A stretch of DNA of 64,000 nt from Sophora flavescens (lineage: Eukaryota > Streptophyta > Magnoliopsida > Fabales > Fabaceae). A program made the translations under genes and the position numbers. The stretch spans positions 237,738,586 through 237,802,585 of the forward strand of contig CM061064.1 in NCBI GenBank assembly GCA_030762895.1, written 5' to 3'. Under the pieces are notes generated by a model. That model was not told where the DNA came from and ran no database searches. It was given only the letters and a program-made list of their open reading frames with translations. Below are positions 36,252-47,783 of the stretch, one piece after another; the stretch's first letter is position 1, and the number at the start of each line of letters is the position of its first letter.

Positions 36252-37546
36252 TGTAAGTAATTTCTCTTTTCTGTCTATTTTTTTTGGGTAAGAAAATTAC
36301 AAAAGAATGAAGTGTTGGTACTGTTAAATTATGGCCAGTTTAAAAACAACTAATGAAGTGGTTAATTAAGTCAATAAATGGTTATCTATTACCACTGTTT
36401 GAACATGGTTGAACATTTTGTTCTAAACTGAAACTAGTTTTACCAAAAAAAAAAATTAACTAATTTTCAGTCTTTTGTTTTCCTTTTTTGTTTGATCTGC
36501 ATTATGTATTGGTTGACTCTTTTACCCCATTCTACAACATCAATCAAACATGTAAGAGTGAATAAAAAGTGATTTTCCTACTTCAAATTAATTACCTTAG
36601 TCCTTTTCAACACATGATGCGTGAAGTTTGCAATGTAGCAACATAGAATGAGTTAAAACATATATATTAACATCTCAAGAAGGCATTGGTGCATTGGAGG
36701 TTCTTATCAATCACATTCATTCTTTAGTATGTACTTTATCTTTGCAGTCTTTATCTCTCTATGAAATATATTTAGCAACTCAATATTTTATCTTGAATAA
36801 AATTCTGTTTGGAGTCATATAGTTTGAGCTATTGAGCTGAGAATCACAATAAATAACTTGCATCAATTGTTTTGATTTTCTGGAATGTTATCTTTATGCT
36901 TGAAGTTGTATGTTTGTATTTTTTTTTCCTATTCTTCTCTTGCTCTACCTCTTGTATATTTTCACATTTTCAATAATATTTGACAGCAGAAAGGAACTTC
37001 AATGACAACTGTACAAGAATGGAAAGAAAAGAATCTTAGTGATGGCATTACTAACTCTTTATTCATCCAAACTAATTTAAACAGCCACATAGTTGATGCT
37101 GTTCTACATGTAAAATCAAGTAATCTGAGTAATGTAAGAAAATCTGTTTTAGAAATGTGAAACAAACAAAACTCGTTCCATCCCAGTTGCTCTACTGTGT
37201 TCACGATCCAATTAGATACACTGTTTTCATTTCTGCGATGTTTATGTACACTTGATTATTTGCTTTTTCTTTTTTGATAAGCCAAAAATATATTGATAAG
37301 AGTACAAGGGGGTAATGAAACCCATATACAAAGAGAAACAAGGGCTAGGAATACAATGTAAGTAAGATACTACCCCCAGTTAATTATTTGCTATTATTAA
37401 TAGTTCATTCTGTTACATATTTCTGATCACCTTCTTTGATCTTTCATCTTTCATGTGCAGCTAAATATGATAAGCTCTGATCTCGAAGGTGAGAAATATA
37501 ATCTGTTAGATTAATGTACCTACCTTCTGGTATCATATTTTATTAG
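36252..37546 (+). other. LIN-like intron, right arm
   Basis: It begins CTGTAAGTAATT, the donor of the first LIN-like exon after the TSD. It ends at the acceptor TATTTTATTAG before the U-box exon. It contains the uninterrupted copia target near 36,870 and the 118-bp LINE tail at 37,265-37,382 with TSD ATTATTTGCT (37,255-37,264 and 37,383-37,392). It has no coding content. Confidence 0.75.
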
Positions 37547-38163
37547 ATATTGGATTTTCAAGCATTCCACATGAATTTATCTGTCCTCTTACTGAAAATG
37601 TCTTTGAGGAACCAGTCACCCTAGAGACTGGTCAAACCTTTGAAAGAGAAGCCATAAAGGCTTGGTTTGAAAAGGGAAACAAAACATGTCCAGTAACAAG
37701 GAAATGCTTTAGAATGTGTGGCCATGCCACTTACCAACCTTATTTTAAAGCATTTGATTGATAATTGGAAGTCAGAACATTTTAATCACCTTCTGGATTT
37801 TGCTTCTCATGCAGTGGAAAATTCAAAGGAACTTAAGTTGAAAAATAGGGATGAGACTGCTGTTTTCAAGTTAAAGAGTCTTCTCTCCTCTTTGATTGAA
37901 GAGGAAAAATCAGCTTAGGCCAAGCATCTCTTCTCTTTTGGAAGTCTATCATTTCTTTTTAGGAGGTTTGAATTGGGAAATGTGGTTGAAAAATCTAATG
38001 TGGTGGCACTCTTGCTATATTGTACTAAAGTAGATTCTGGTTGTATATATCAGATAGCAAGAAGTATTAACAGAAAATGTCTTCTTGAACTTCTTCACAG
38101 CAAGAAGGTTATCCTAATAACTAATTCAATATTATTGCTTACTAATCTTTTGTCCAGGAAGAG
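37547..38163 (+). pseudogene. LIN: LIN-like E3 ligase, U-box exon (right arm)
   Basis: The exon has the same 617-bp length as the left-arm exon and the same acceptor and GTCAGT donor. The U-box reads EFICPLTENVFEEPVTLETG and KTCPVTRKC, followed by the FNHLLDFASHAVENSKEL helix and the FELGNVVEKSNVVALLL repeat-like region. The +T in CTTTAG (about 37,710) and the TAG after EEEKSA (about 37,915) are shared with the left copy. By eye the first 200 bp differ at about six positions. The upstream first exon and downstream WD40 exons are absent, so it is a duplicated pseudoexon. Confidence 0.78.
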
Positions 38164-38248
38164 GTCAGTGTTCATCTAATTTTGGTATTCAATTTCATAA
38201 TAGCCCCTTTGATCTTATTCTACTTTAGTGTTACTTATTGATCATACT

Positions 38249-39264
38249 TGAATATAAAACTGAATACTTCACTGTATTGATAATGAAAAGGACTACAAGA
38301 TATATATACACTTCACTATGCACTTGATTCCTAGAACAATAAAAGTCTATGCCATGTCCTAGGAGAAATATACAATGAACATAGGAATACAATGGATGGG
38401 ACTCCACCGTCCACTTAAATCCACCGTCCACATATATTAATTATATTTAACACTCCCCCTCAAACTATCTGATGCAACCAGCTTGTCACATATGTATGCT
38501 ATTCTAGGACCGCATAAAGACTTAGTCATCATATCTGCAAGTTGATCTGTAGTACCTACAAAGGAAGTCTTGATGATTCCTGAGAGGATATTTTTTCAGA
38601 TGAAGTGACAATCAACTTCTATATGCGTGGTCCTTTCATGGAAGATAGGATTTGAAGAAAGATACAATGCTGATTGGTTATCACAAGCAAATTTCATAGG
38701 ACCTATCTCACAAAACTTCAACTCTTGGAGAAAATATTTTAACCATAGGAGTTCACGAGTAGTATTAGCCAAAGCACGATACTCTGCTTCTGTGCTTGAT
38801 CTTGCAACAACAGTTTGCTTCTTACTTTTCCATTAAATCAGGTTACCTCCAATAAGCACACAGTAGCCTGAAGTGGATCTCCTATCACTAGCATCGCCTT
38901 CCCAATCTGTATATGTATACCCAATGATATTAGTATGACCCATGTCCATATAAACAATCCCTTTACCAGGTGATCCCTTGATATATCTTAGGATCCGGAC
39001 AACTGTATTCCAATGACTGTCACATGGTGAGTTGAGAAACTGACTTACAACAGTGACCGAAAAAACAATGTCTGGTCGAGTCATGGTGAGATAATTTAAC
39101 TTCCCAACTAATCTTCTATATCTGTTTGGGTCAGGATAGGGCTCCCCCTCATTAGGTAGAGCTCCGTGATTTTTCCCAAAAACTGGGATTTTTGATTGTT
39201 TGGTTTTGTTTCTCTAATTAGGTACATGATGTCTGGTTAATTCATGGAGTGGGCCATGTAGTTG
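38249..39264 (-). pseudogene. Ty1/copia 3' fragment and LTR (right arm)
   Basis: On the minus strand this is the RT end, RNase H (TRPDIVFSVTVVSQFLNSPC, DRRSTSGYCVLIGGNL) and the 3' LTR at 38,249-38,452 (TGTTAAATATAA...TTATATTCA) after the purine tract TTTGAGGGGGAG. It is the counterpart of 8,314-9,342. The RNase H segment ARSSTEAEYRALANTT keeps a more family-like reading than the left copy. Stops after GGNL and CHFI are shared. Confidence 0.88.
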
Positions 39265-41212
39265 CAAATTGTCTATTGAATTAATCATCACCCTTTATGC
39301 CTTTGACCTGGCTTTTCTCTTAGGGGTAGAGCCCTTTATTTCAATGGAAATTGGTGGCTCAACAAAGACGAAAGTGACCATGCAATTAAGTCAGATGTAT
39401 ATACTTGATCAGTCACATTAACAATAGTCTTTCTTTTTTAAAACCACAATGATCAACATTTTTAATTCCTTTCATTGTAGTTAGATGTTATACCTTCAAA
39501 TTTAGCTTATTTCAATTTATTTTGTTTCAATGTACTTCTTTTTAGATGTTATGCCTATCTTTCTTAAATGTACCTTTTATTTTCCAGGTGCATTACAAAG
39601 GAAACATATGTCTGTTCACACCAACAAGAAACATAAGGTATCTATTGTCATTATAAAAAATAATTTGTTTCAAAAATTTTGTATCTCTCCTTTCTTTTGG
39701 CTCTAAATTTTAGCAATTATGCCCATTTCTAACTTGGATTTGTTTCAAATTGTCTATTGAATTAATCATCACCCTTTATGCCTTTAACATGGCTTTTCTT
39801 TTAGAGGTAGAGCCCTTTGTTTCAATCGAAATCGGTGGCTCAACAAAGACGAAAGTGACCATGCAATTGAGTCAGATGTATATACTTGATCGGTCACATT
39901 AACATTAGTTTTTTTTATAAAAAAAAACCACAATGATCAACATTTTTAATTCTTTCCATTGTAGTTAGGGGTTATGCCTTCAAATTTAGCTTATTTCAAT
40001 ATATTTTGTTTCAATGTATTTTTTCTTAGATGTTATGCCTATCTTTCTTAAATGTACCTTTTATTTTCCAGGTGCATTACAAAGGAAACATTTGTCTATT
40101 CACACCAACAAGAAACATAAGGTATCTATTGTCATTATAAAAAATAATTTGTTCCAAATTTTTGGTATCTCTTGTTTCTTTTGGCTCTAAATTTTAGCAA
40201 TTATGCCTTTTTCTAACTTGGATTTGTTTCAAATTGTCTATTGAATTAATCATCACCCTTTATGCCTTTAACATGGCTTTTCTTTTAGAGGTAGAGCCCT
40301 TTGTTTCAATCGAAATTGGTGGCTCAACAAAGACGAAAGTGACCATGCAATTGAGTCAGATGTATATACTTGATCGGTCACATTAACATTAGTTTTTTTT
40401 ATAAAAAAAAACCACAATGATCAACATTTTTAATTCTTTCCATTGTAGTTAGGTGTTATGCCTTCAAATTTAGCTTATTTCAATATATTTTGTTTCAATG
40501 TATTTTTTCTTAGATGTTATGCGTATCTTTCTTAAATGTACCTTTTATTTTCCAGGTGCATTACAAAGGAAACATTTGTCTATTCACACCAACAAGAAAC
40601 ATAAGGTATCTATTGTCATTATAAAAAATAATTTGTTCCAAATTTTTGGTATCTCTTGTTTCTTTTGGCTCTAAATTTTAGCAATTATGCCTTTTTCTAA
40701 CTTGGATTTGTTTCAAATTGTCTATTGAATTAATCATCACCCTTTATGCCTTTGACATGGCTTTTCTCTTAGAGGTAGAGACCTTTGTTTCAATGGAAAT
40801 TGGTGCCTCAACAAAGACGAAAGTGACCATGCAATTGAGTCAGATGTATATACTTGATCGGTCATGTTAACATTAGTCTTTCTTTTTTAAAACCACAATG
40901 ATCAACATTTTTAATTCTTTCCATTGTAGTTAGATGTTATACCTTCAAATTTAGCTTATTTCAATATGTTTTGTTTCAATGTACTTTTTTTTAGATGTTA
41001 TCCCTATCTTTCTTAAATGTACCTTTTATTTTCTAGGTTCATTACAAAGGAAACATTTGTCTATTCACACCAACAAGAAACATAAAGTATCTATTGTCAT
41101 TACAAAAATTAATTTGTTTCAAAATTTTTGTATCTTTCCTTTCTTTTGGTTCTAAATTTTAGCAATTATGCCCTTTTCTAACTTGGATTTGTTTCAAATT
41201 GTCTATTGAATT
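39265..41212. repeat. Tandem array, four copies of the 481-bp unit (right arm)
   Basis: Units start at GTCTATTGAATTAATCATC near 39,272, 39,753, 40,235 and 40,718, and end before 41,213. In this orientation each unit reads TTTATTTTCCAG, about 50 bp, then AAG|GTATCTATTG, like a tiny exon between splice signals. One unit fewer than the left arm. Confidence 0.95.
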
Positions 41213-41572
41213 TGTAACACCCCCTTGGGCATTACTTTGTAAACATGTGCATAAATGAATTAAAAGGGAATTTCGTTGGTTGCTTTCGGAAATTAATTTA
41301 TATAAACATATAAGCACTAGAAACGGGTATAAAGTTTGTTAAATGCGATTACGGTAAAATTTAAACCTGTTTTGAAACAGTAACATCACATTTTCACCTA
41401 TCATGGTACAAATTCTGGTCATATATGTATAGACCATTTGTAATACGACCCAAAACCTAAACCATAATCGGCGCACAGACCTACAAATCTTGCCTGGCAA
41501 GCCTATTTATTTTCGAAATGTACTTAAATAAAAAGCATGAATATTTTTACAAAAAATTTTGACAGAGTCTCC
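41213..41572 (-). mobile_element. Giant-LTR fragment, first part (right arm)
   Basis: It begins TGTAACACCCCCTTGGG at 41213 and matches the complement of 5,550-5,888. It is interrupted at 41,573 by the gag-only gypsy, whose TSD TCTCC is at 41,568-41,572. The remainder continues at 47,361. Confidence 0.75.
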
Positions 41573-42931
41573 TGTTGAGTTTCCGGCAAGTGTACCGGGT
41601 CGTCGCAAGTAATAAAATAACACGGTAAGGATTTACAGAGGCCGAACACAAGGATTGGGCTACTAATTCAACTAATCCGCGGGAAATCCAATACGTTTGG
41701 TCAAGCGAGGATGTCCAAGGTCTCAAATCCACCTACCCAATATGCATACCCAAGTGATGATGAATTCCTCCCTAAGTTCAATTACAATGTCAACCAGGAC
41801 CCCCAAATTCTCCTAAATCCACTGTCGTGCTCATTAGGACGTATTCGAAGATTGGATTAATTACTTACTAGGTCTCATAATCCTAATCATCAAACTCTGT
41901 TAATTCTTGTTCCCTATAATGTTGCACCGATCTCCTACTCACTCTCGTGCAATATTCGATTGATGATCCCAATTCAAGTTTTAAACACGAATCGCTTACT
42001 AAGCCTCATCAACGTTAACAAGTCAATCACGCATGCATATGATCAACACAATCAAATCAGAATTGGAAAACATTAATTGAGAAAAAGGGAGAAAGACATA
42101 CATCACATCGAATCTACACTGCCATGGGTGGCTTCATTGTTCCCCCAGACGAGGGGATTAGTTCCTCATGCTCATAGACAAACAATCGGACATAACCTCC
42201 ATCGTAGAATAAGAAAAAGAAAACGGGAGACGCAGCTCCCAAGAGAAAAGAAATCGTCCTAAACGCTACTCTAACAGTGGGAAAACTACTAGGATTCGGA
42301 TCTCCAAAAACTCCTATATTCTGATCTGAAACATCAATATATAGAGTTCTGATTCTGCGCTCGCTCGCTCGGCGAACTGTGATTTCGCAAGGCGAATATT
42401 AAAAATGGCGTGCTTTCAATTTGGACTTTCGCGAGGCGAGAGTATGTTCGCGTTGCGAATTTCAGTTTTGGCTCCATCCTGAGTTTGAATGCTCGCGAGG
42501 CGAACTGTGATTGGCGAGGCGATCCAGAAAGGATGACTTCTCTGGCACAGTCAGACCTTCAGGTTCGCGAGGCGAGCATGTGACTCACGAGGCGAGACAA
42601 AATTGATAACTGCTGCTGCTTTGCTGATCTTCTGGCTCGCGGGGTGAGCATACACTCGCGGGGCGAGTATCTCCAGAATGACAATTTACACTGTTTCTTG
42701 ACTTTCCTTGACTCTCGGAGCTTCACTTCTAACCTGAAACAATAAAAAGAAACAAAGAGCGTAATTTTATCCAAAATATACTAAAACTACTAAAAATGCC
42801 TAGAACGAGTCAAAGTCTACTTAGGAACAAAACAAGGCTAAATTTGGGCGAAAACGAGATTGAACTCGAATAATTAGCACAGAAACCACAGTCCATCTAG
42901 TTATAAAACTAGATAAGCCAGAGGCTTATCA
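41573..42931 (-). repeat. 3' LTR of the gag-only gypsy
   Basis: On the minus strand it starts TGATAAGCCTCTGGCTTATC, itself an inverted repeat, after AGTTTGGGGTGTT, and ends GAAACTCAACA. Compared with the 5' LTR it lacks about 83 bp after CAAGCGAGGA. It carries about ten copies of a CGCGAGGCGA-type motif at 42,358-42,670. Confidence 0.9.
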
Positions 42932-43439
42932 AACACCCCAAACTAAAACCTTGCTTGTCCCCAAGCAAGATAAAACTCAAAAAGGACTCAAGACTCGGCA
43001 AACTTAAGGGATTCAATCGATTTCGCACAAATTTCATGCAATCTCAACAAAACAGTTTTTTCTCCAATGATTTCCCCCCTTGCATCAATGTAATCCCCAT
43101 ATTCATTTACTTTAAACAATTGAGAACTTCATCATTCATGCAATCATTAATCTAAGTTGAGGATCAGAGTCGCACACAAAAGGAAGATCACCAATTTTAA
43201 ACAATTGCCTTCCTCACAAGGGTATGTAAAATTTCACTCATTCGCTCAAATTCGTCTAGGCTATCAACTTCTCACTCAATTTCACTTATCAAGAGTACTT
43301 CCCATGAATTTGATTTTCATCTCAAAAATGGTTCCCATGAAAACATGCATGCAATATCAGAAGGTCTTATAAAGGTTGTAATGGGGCCTGACTGATGGTA
43401 GGATATTCAAGGATACTAGGCTTAAGTCCCTAGGAACTA

Positions 43440-44430
43440 AGAGAGCTTGAGCATTTGACACATATTCCACTCAAATTCCTTTTTCCAATTTTCTTTTTGC
43501 CTCGGGTGACTACAGCCTTTTCCTTGCTATTTGTTTTGCCCCTTTTCTTTTTGGCAATTTTTTTCTTTCTTCTCTCTCTCTCTCTCTCTCTCTTTTTCTT
43601 TTTTTGCCTTGGGTTTCAACCTTTATTTTTATTTTTCTCAACCCAAAATGACATATCTCCTTGTAGCCACCCCAAACTTAGTTTCTCAAAACCCTTCTCT
43701 TGCTCAGTCTCCATGCTCTCCTAATCCTAAGATTGGGTTAACATGGTTTTTCCAGATTTTGACTTATAAAATAAGGTCATCAAGAAACAATAGGCTAATT
43801 AGGCTCAATGTGGCTAACTAGGAAACATGCATTAGGGATGATTCTTTTTAGGCCAAGTAGCTAAAAGAAAATTGCCTAAATCATTTGATGCAACACATAG
43901 ACATGCAAACCATAAAGAGATTCAAGCAAATTCGGGAAAGTGCAACTTAAAAATGATTCACACAATCAAAAACAAAGTTGGAGGCTCAAATCCTCACCTG
44001 GACATTTTGCAAATTGTTTGACCGAGATACAATTCCTATTGTGTGCACCCCTTCACCCCAAACTTATCATAAATCAAGTAATCACAATAAAATTCTCAAA
44101 GTTCAGTTTTCAATTTTTCACATGGGGATCAACTTTTCTATTTTCAGAACCTAGGGGGAAATCATCAATGGTCAAAATAATTCATGCAATCAATCTATTC
44201 TAAATTTAATTAAAATCCAACAAGCTTGCCGACACATATTCATACACATACTCTTGATCTTCTCAAATTATTCAAGAGCGACAAACAAAAACAAAAACAA
44301 AAACAAAAACAAGAGTGAGGAAAGGAGAGGGTGCTCCCTGATCAAGTTTCCATGGTTGCCTCCTCATCCAATTGGTCTCACGGGCTCCCTTCTGTTGCAT
44401 AGCATCCTGGAAGAACTCCTGCAAATTAAA
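43440..44430. other. Untranslated interior of the gag-only gypsy
   Basis: A pyrimidine-rich block (43,540-43,630) includes a (TC)n run at 43,571-43,593, and there is a short (CAAAAA)n at 44,283-44,312. Frames over this stretch are low complexity. I see no gene. Confidence 0.6.
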
Positions 44431-44652
44431 ACCTTAAGTGCAGATTCGCGAGGCGAGAGACCACTCGCGAGGCGAATCTGGAATTCCAACAGATGATGAT
44501 GCCCAGAATCGCGAGGCGAAAGTATACCTCACGACGCGATACAGAAGTGTGAGCAAGCCTCTGAGATTCAGGGCTTCTGTCTCACGCGGCCACTGTGGAT
44601 TCGCGTGGCGAATCAAGTTTTTTTTTTATAATATAATTGAAAATGACAGAAA

Positions 44653-45780
44653 CTAAAAATAAAGGATACCTAGCTTGGGTTGCCTCCCAATAAGCGCTTC
44701 TTTAACGTCACTAGCTTGACTTATTAAGAAGCATCCACCTGGATCCCATAGCCTGTGGTACAAGGGCCAAGAGATGCTCATCATGTGAGATCCTCCACCC
44801 GGATCCCATGGTTTGTGTAGTGGCCCTTGCAGGAGCAATATGACTCTATCCATGATTCCACCTGGCCCGTGTGTGAAAACTCCATTGACCTCTACATACA
44901 TGAACTCACTTCCTCTCGGGTCAAATGGTGTTTTCTTGAGGAAGTGTGCCAGACAAGTGGGAAGGTCTAACTTACCAATGTCCACACATGCATGTAATCC
45001 AACATAGTTATCTAATGCAGTAATTTGAGGTTGCTTGGCAAGCATGGTGAAATCCTTTACCACTTTATCTGCATTTTGATCTCTACCCCTTTGCTCCGGT
45101 GCCTTGTCCCTTGCCAATTCCTCTTCCTTAGGTTGCTCTTCCTCAACATGTGGTTGTTCCGGGGCCTTGTCACTTGTCAATTCCTCTTTCTCAGGTTGCT
45201 CTTCCTCAACATGTGGTAGTTCTTCCTCAACTTCCTGAGAACTAGTTGCATTCCAGTCAAATCCCAACACCCTACCGCTTCTAGTTGTTATGGCTTCGCA
45301 TTGGTCCTTAGGGTTGTTCTTGGTATCACCTGGGAAAGTGCCTGGGAGACGCTCATTTAGTTGCTCTACGAGCTGACCTAACTTCTCTACTGCCGCATTC
45401 ACCCTTTCAAATGCTGTGTCTGTATAGATTGCCAACTTATCCATTGCCGTACTTGTCCTCTCAAGAGCCAACTCCCAAGGTTGTCTTCCACCATTCTGTT
45501 GAGGTTGTTGTTGCCAATTCTGTTGAGGTTGTGGTTGCCAAGCTAGATCATCGTCAGCATTACTCCAAGCGAAACCCGGATGGTCTCCCCTCATATAACC
45601 CCAATACTGATTCTGACTCTGATAGTTGTCCTGGGGCACGCTGTCATAGAAATTATGGCATGAGTCCACATATTCTTGAGAGAAGTAGAACGGACTCCAA
45701 GTGTCATGGTCTCCATTACAATATTCGCAACCCGGAAGCATTCCCTCGTGTACCTCGCATACAAAACAAGGCAAGACCAA
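44653..45780 (-). CDS. Athila/Tat-like gag, N-terminally truncated
   Basis: An open frame of about 375 codons without a convincing ATG at its start; an in-frame TGA lies just upstream, about 100 bp after the primer site. It shows cysteine-rich CFVCEVHEGMLPGCEYC (about residues 5-21), glutamine-rich linkers, a GFAWSN motif, an amphipathic segment with VEKLGQLVEQLNERLPGTFP, then NPKDQCEAITTRSGRVL, the conserved wording of Athila/Tat gag. A 63-bp segment is tandemly doubled (PHVEEEQPKEEELARDKAPE and its neighbour). The capsid N-terminal half is missing, so particle-forming ability is doubtful. Confidence 0.75.
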   Translation of the reverse strand: MVLPCFVCEVHEGMLPGCEYCNGDHDTWSPFYFSQEYVDSCHNFYDSVPQDNYQSQNQYWGYMRGDHPGFAWSNADDDLAWQPQPQQNWQQQPQQNGGRQPWELALERTSTAMDKLAIYTDTAFERVNAAVEKLGQLVEQLNERLPGTFPGDTKNNPKDQCEAITTRSGRVLGFDWNATSSQEVEEELPHVEEEQPEKEELTSDKAPEQPHVEEEQPKEEELARDKAPEQRGRDQNADKVVKDFTMLAKQPQITALDNYVGLHACVDIGKLDLPTCLAHFLKKTPFDPRGSEFMYVEVNGVFTHGPGGIMDRVILLLQGPLHKPWDPGGGSHMMSISWPLYHRLWDPGGCFLISQASDVKEALIGRQPKLGILYF

Positions 45781-45888
45781 GTGGAATCAAAGAAGTAGAG
45801 AGAGATAATAGTAAATAAAAATAAAAATAAAAAAAACTTAACCAAATAATCAAACTTCCCTAAAAATTAGGAAAATTGGTTGTGCCAA

Positions 45889-45906
45889 TCCCCGGCAACG
45901 GCGCCA
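45889..45906 (-). other. Primer-binding site, tRNA-Asp type
   Basis: The minus strand reads TGGCGCCGTTGCCGGGGA, complementary to the 3' end of plant tRNA-Asp, 6 bases after the 5' LTR end. This primes minus-strand DNA synthesis and is typical of Athila-like elements. Confidence 0.88.
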
Positions 45907-45912
45907 AAAACT

Positions 45913-47355
45913 TGTTGAGTCACCGGCAAGTGTACCGGGTAGTCGTAAGTAATAAAATAACATGGTAAGGATTTACCGAGGTCGAACACAAGGATTGGGC
46001 TACCAATTCAACTAATCCGCGGGAAATCCGATACGTTTGGTCAAGCGAGGAAAGTGGTTAAGAGAGAGAAAATAGGATTGCAATCTAAATTAACAAATCT
46101 AATAAAATAATTGACTAAAAATCTGAAATTAAAATGTCCAAGGTCACAAATCCACCTACCCAATATGCATACCCAAGTGATGATGAATTCCTCCCTAAGT
46201 TCAATAACAATGTCAACCGGGACCCCCAAATTCTCCTAAATCCATTGTCGTGCTCATTAGGACGTATTCGAAGATTGGATTAATTACTTACTAGGTCTCA
46301 TAATCCTAATCATCAAACTCTGTTAATTCTTGTTCCCTATAAGGTTGCACCGATCTCCTACTCACTCTCGTGCAATATTCGATCGATGATCCCAATTCAA
46401 GTTCTAAACGCGAATCGCTGACTAAGCCTCATCAACATTAACAAGTTAATCACGCATGCATATGATCAACACAATCAAATCAGAATTGGAAAACATTAAT
46501 TGAGAAAAAGGGAGAAAGACATACATCACATCGAATCTACACTGCCATGGGTGGCTTCATTGTTCCCCCAGACGAGGGGATTAGTTCCTCATGCTCATAG
46601 ACAAACAATCAGACATAACCTCCATCGTAAAATAAGAAAAATAAAAAGGGAGATGCAGCTCCAAAGAGAAAAGAAATCGTCCTTAACGCTACTCTAACAG
46701 TGGGAAAACTACTAGGATTCGGATCTCCAAAAACTCCTATATTCTGATCTGAAACAACAATATATAGAGTTCTGATTCTGTGCTCGCTCGCGAGGCGAAC
46801 TATGATTTCGCGAGGCGAATATTAAAAATGGCGTGCTTTCAATTTGGACTTTCGCGAGGCGAGAGTATGTTCGCGGGGCGAATTTCAGTTTTGGCTCCAT
46901 CCTGAGTTTGAATGCTCGCAAGGCGAACTGTGATTGACGAGGCGATCCAGAAAGGATGACTTCTCTGGCACAGTCAAGCATTCAGGTTCGCGAGGCGAGC
47001 ACGTGACTCGCGAGGCGAGACAAAATTGATAATTGCTGCTGCTTTGCTGATCTTCAGGCTCGCGGGGCGAGCATACACCCGCGGGGCGAGTATCTCCAGA
47101 ATGACAATTTCCACTGTTTCTTGACTTTCCTTGACTCTCGGAGCTTCACTTCTAACCTGAAACAATAAAAATAAACAAAAAGCGTAATTCTATCCAAAAT
47201 AGACTAAAAACTACTAAAAATGCCTAGAACGAGTCAAAGCCTACTTAGGAACAAAACAAGGCTAAATTTGGGCGAAAACGAGATTGAACTCGAATAATTA
47301 GCACAGAAATCGCAGTCCATCTAGTTATAAAACTAGATAAGCCAGAGGCTTATCA
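45913..47355 (-). repeat. 5' LTR of the gag-only gypsy with CpG dyad array
   Basis: The LTR is 1,443 bp and starts TGATAAGCC at 47355. Between about 46,785 and 47,095 it has ten copies of a 13-bp dyad of the form TTCGC-GAG-GCGAA or CTCGC-GAG-GCGAG. The rest is moderately AT-rich. An 83-bp segment at about 46,051-46,133 is absent from the other LTR. Confidence 0.9.
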
Positions 47356-47360
47356 TCTCC

Positions 47361-47783
47361 TCTATAATTGTAACATCCCAAAATAAAAACACCTGTTGAA
47401 ATTTTTCCATTTTCATCCCAGTAATTCCAGTCATACAAAAAACACAAGGACATTATTTTTTTGAAAATATTTACATAAAAAAATACCTGACCAAAATGAA
47501 AGATTTTAAATTTTTCATCCAAAAGAGGGGTTCTCCGAGTCATTTACATCCCATCCAAAAATAAAGGCTCTCCGAGCCATAAACATACGTACTAACATCA
47601 ATCAACATCGTCTCAAAACCTAAGCTGGTCGTTCTAGAAGATATTCATGGGTAAGACCCTTATGGTTATCACCATTATACCTGACATTATATTTCTTCCA
47701 GGATTGGGAATAATATCCCCGAGCAAAACTGGAAACCTCTCCTGCATCTTCTGTATGCGTGTACCAAGGTACAACAGCAAAAA
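47361..47783 (-). mobile_element. Giant-LTR fragment, second part (right arm)
   Basis: It continues 41,213-41,572 after the inserted gypsy and is the complement of 5,123-5,550. It ends at ACAACAGCAAAAA, where the family A LTR begins. It includes the complement of ACGACCAGCTTAGG shared with 28,848. Confidence 0.72.

Larger units (their letters stand above)
41573..47355 (-). mobile_element. Non-autonomous Ty3/gypsy (Athila/Tat-like, gag only)
   Basis: The 5.8-kb element has TSD TCTCC (41,568-41,572 and 47,356-47,360), LTRs of 1,359 and 1,443 bp and a tRNA-Asp-type primer site. One open frame, a gag C-terminal part, is its only coding sequence. The conserved TTGGGAGGCAACCC near 44,678-44,691 (minus strand), common in Athila/Tat elements, follows gag. 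No protease, RT, RNase H or integrase is seen, so it would depend on an autonomous relative. The left arm has the unfilled site near 5,550 (GAGGAGACTC). Confidence 0.88.

Noticed and set aside
43455..43821. Phenylalanine/leucine-rich ORFs that look like membrane proteins
   Set aside because: They cover the pyrimidine-rich interior of the gag-only gypsy and are on the strand opposite to gag.
44434..44656. Small ORFs rich in REARD/GESG-like residues near 44,440-44,650
   Set aside because: They are translations of the CGCGAGGCGA motif cluster.
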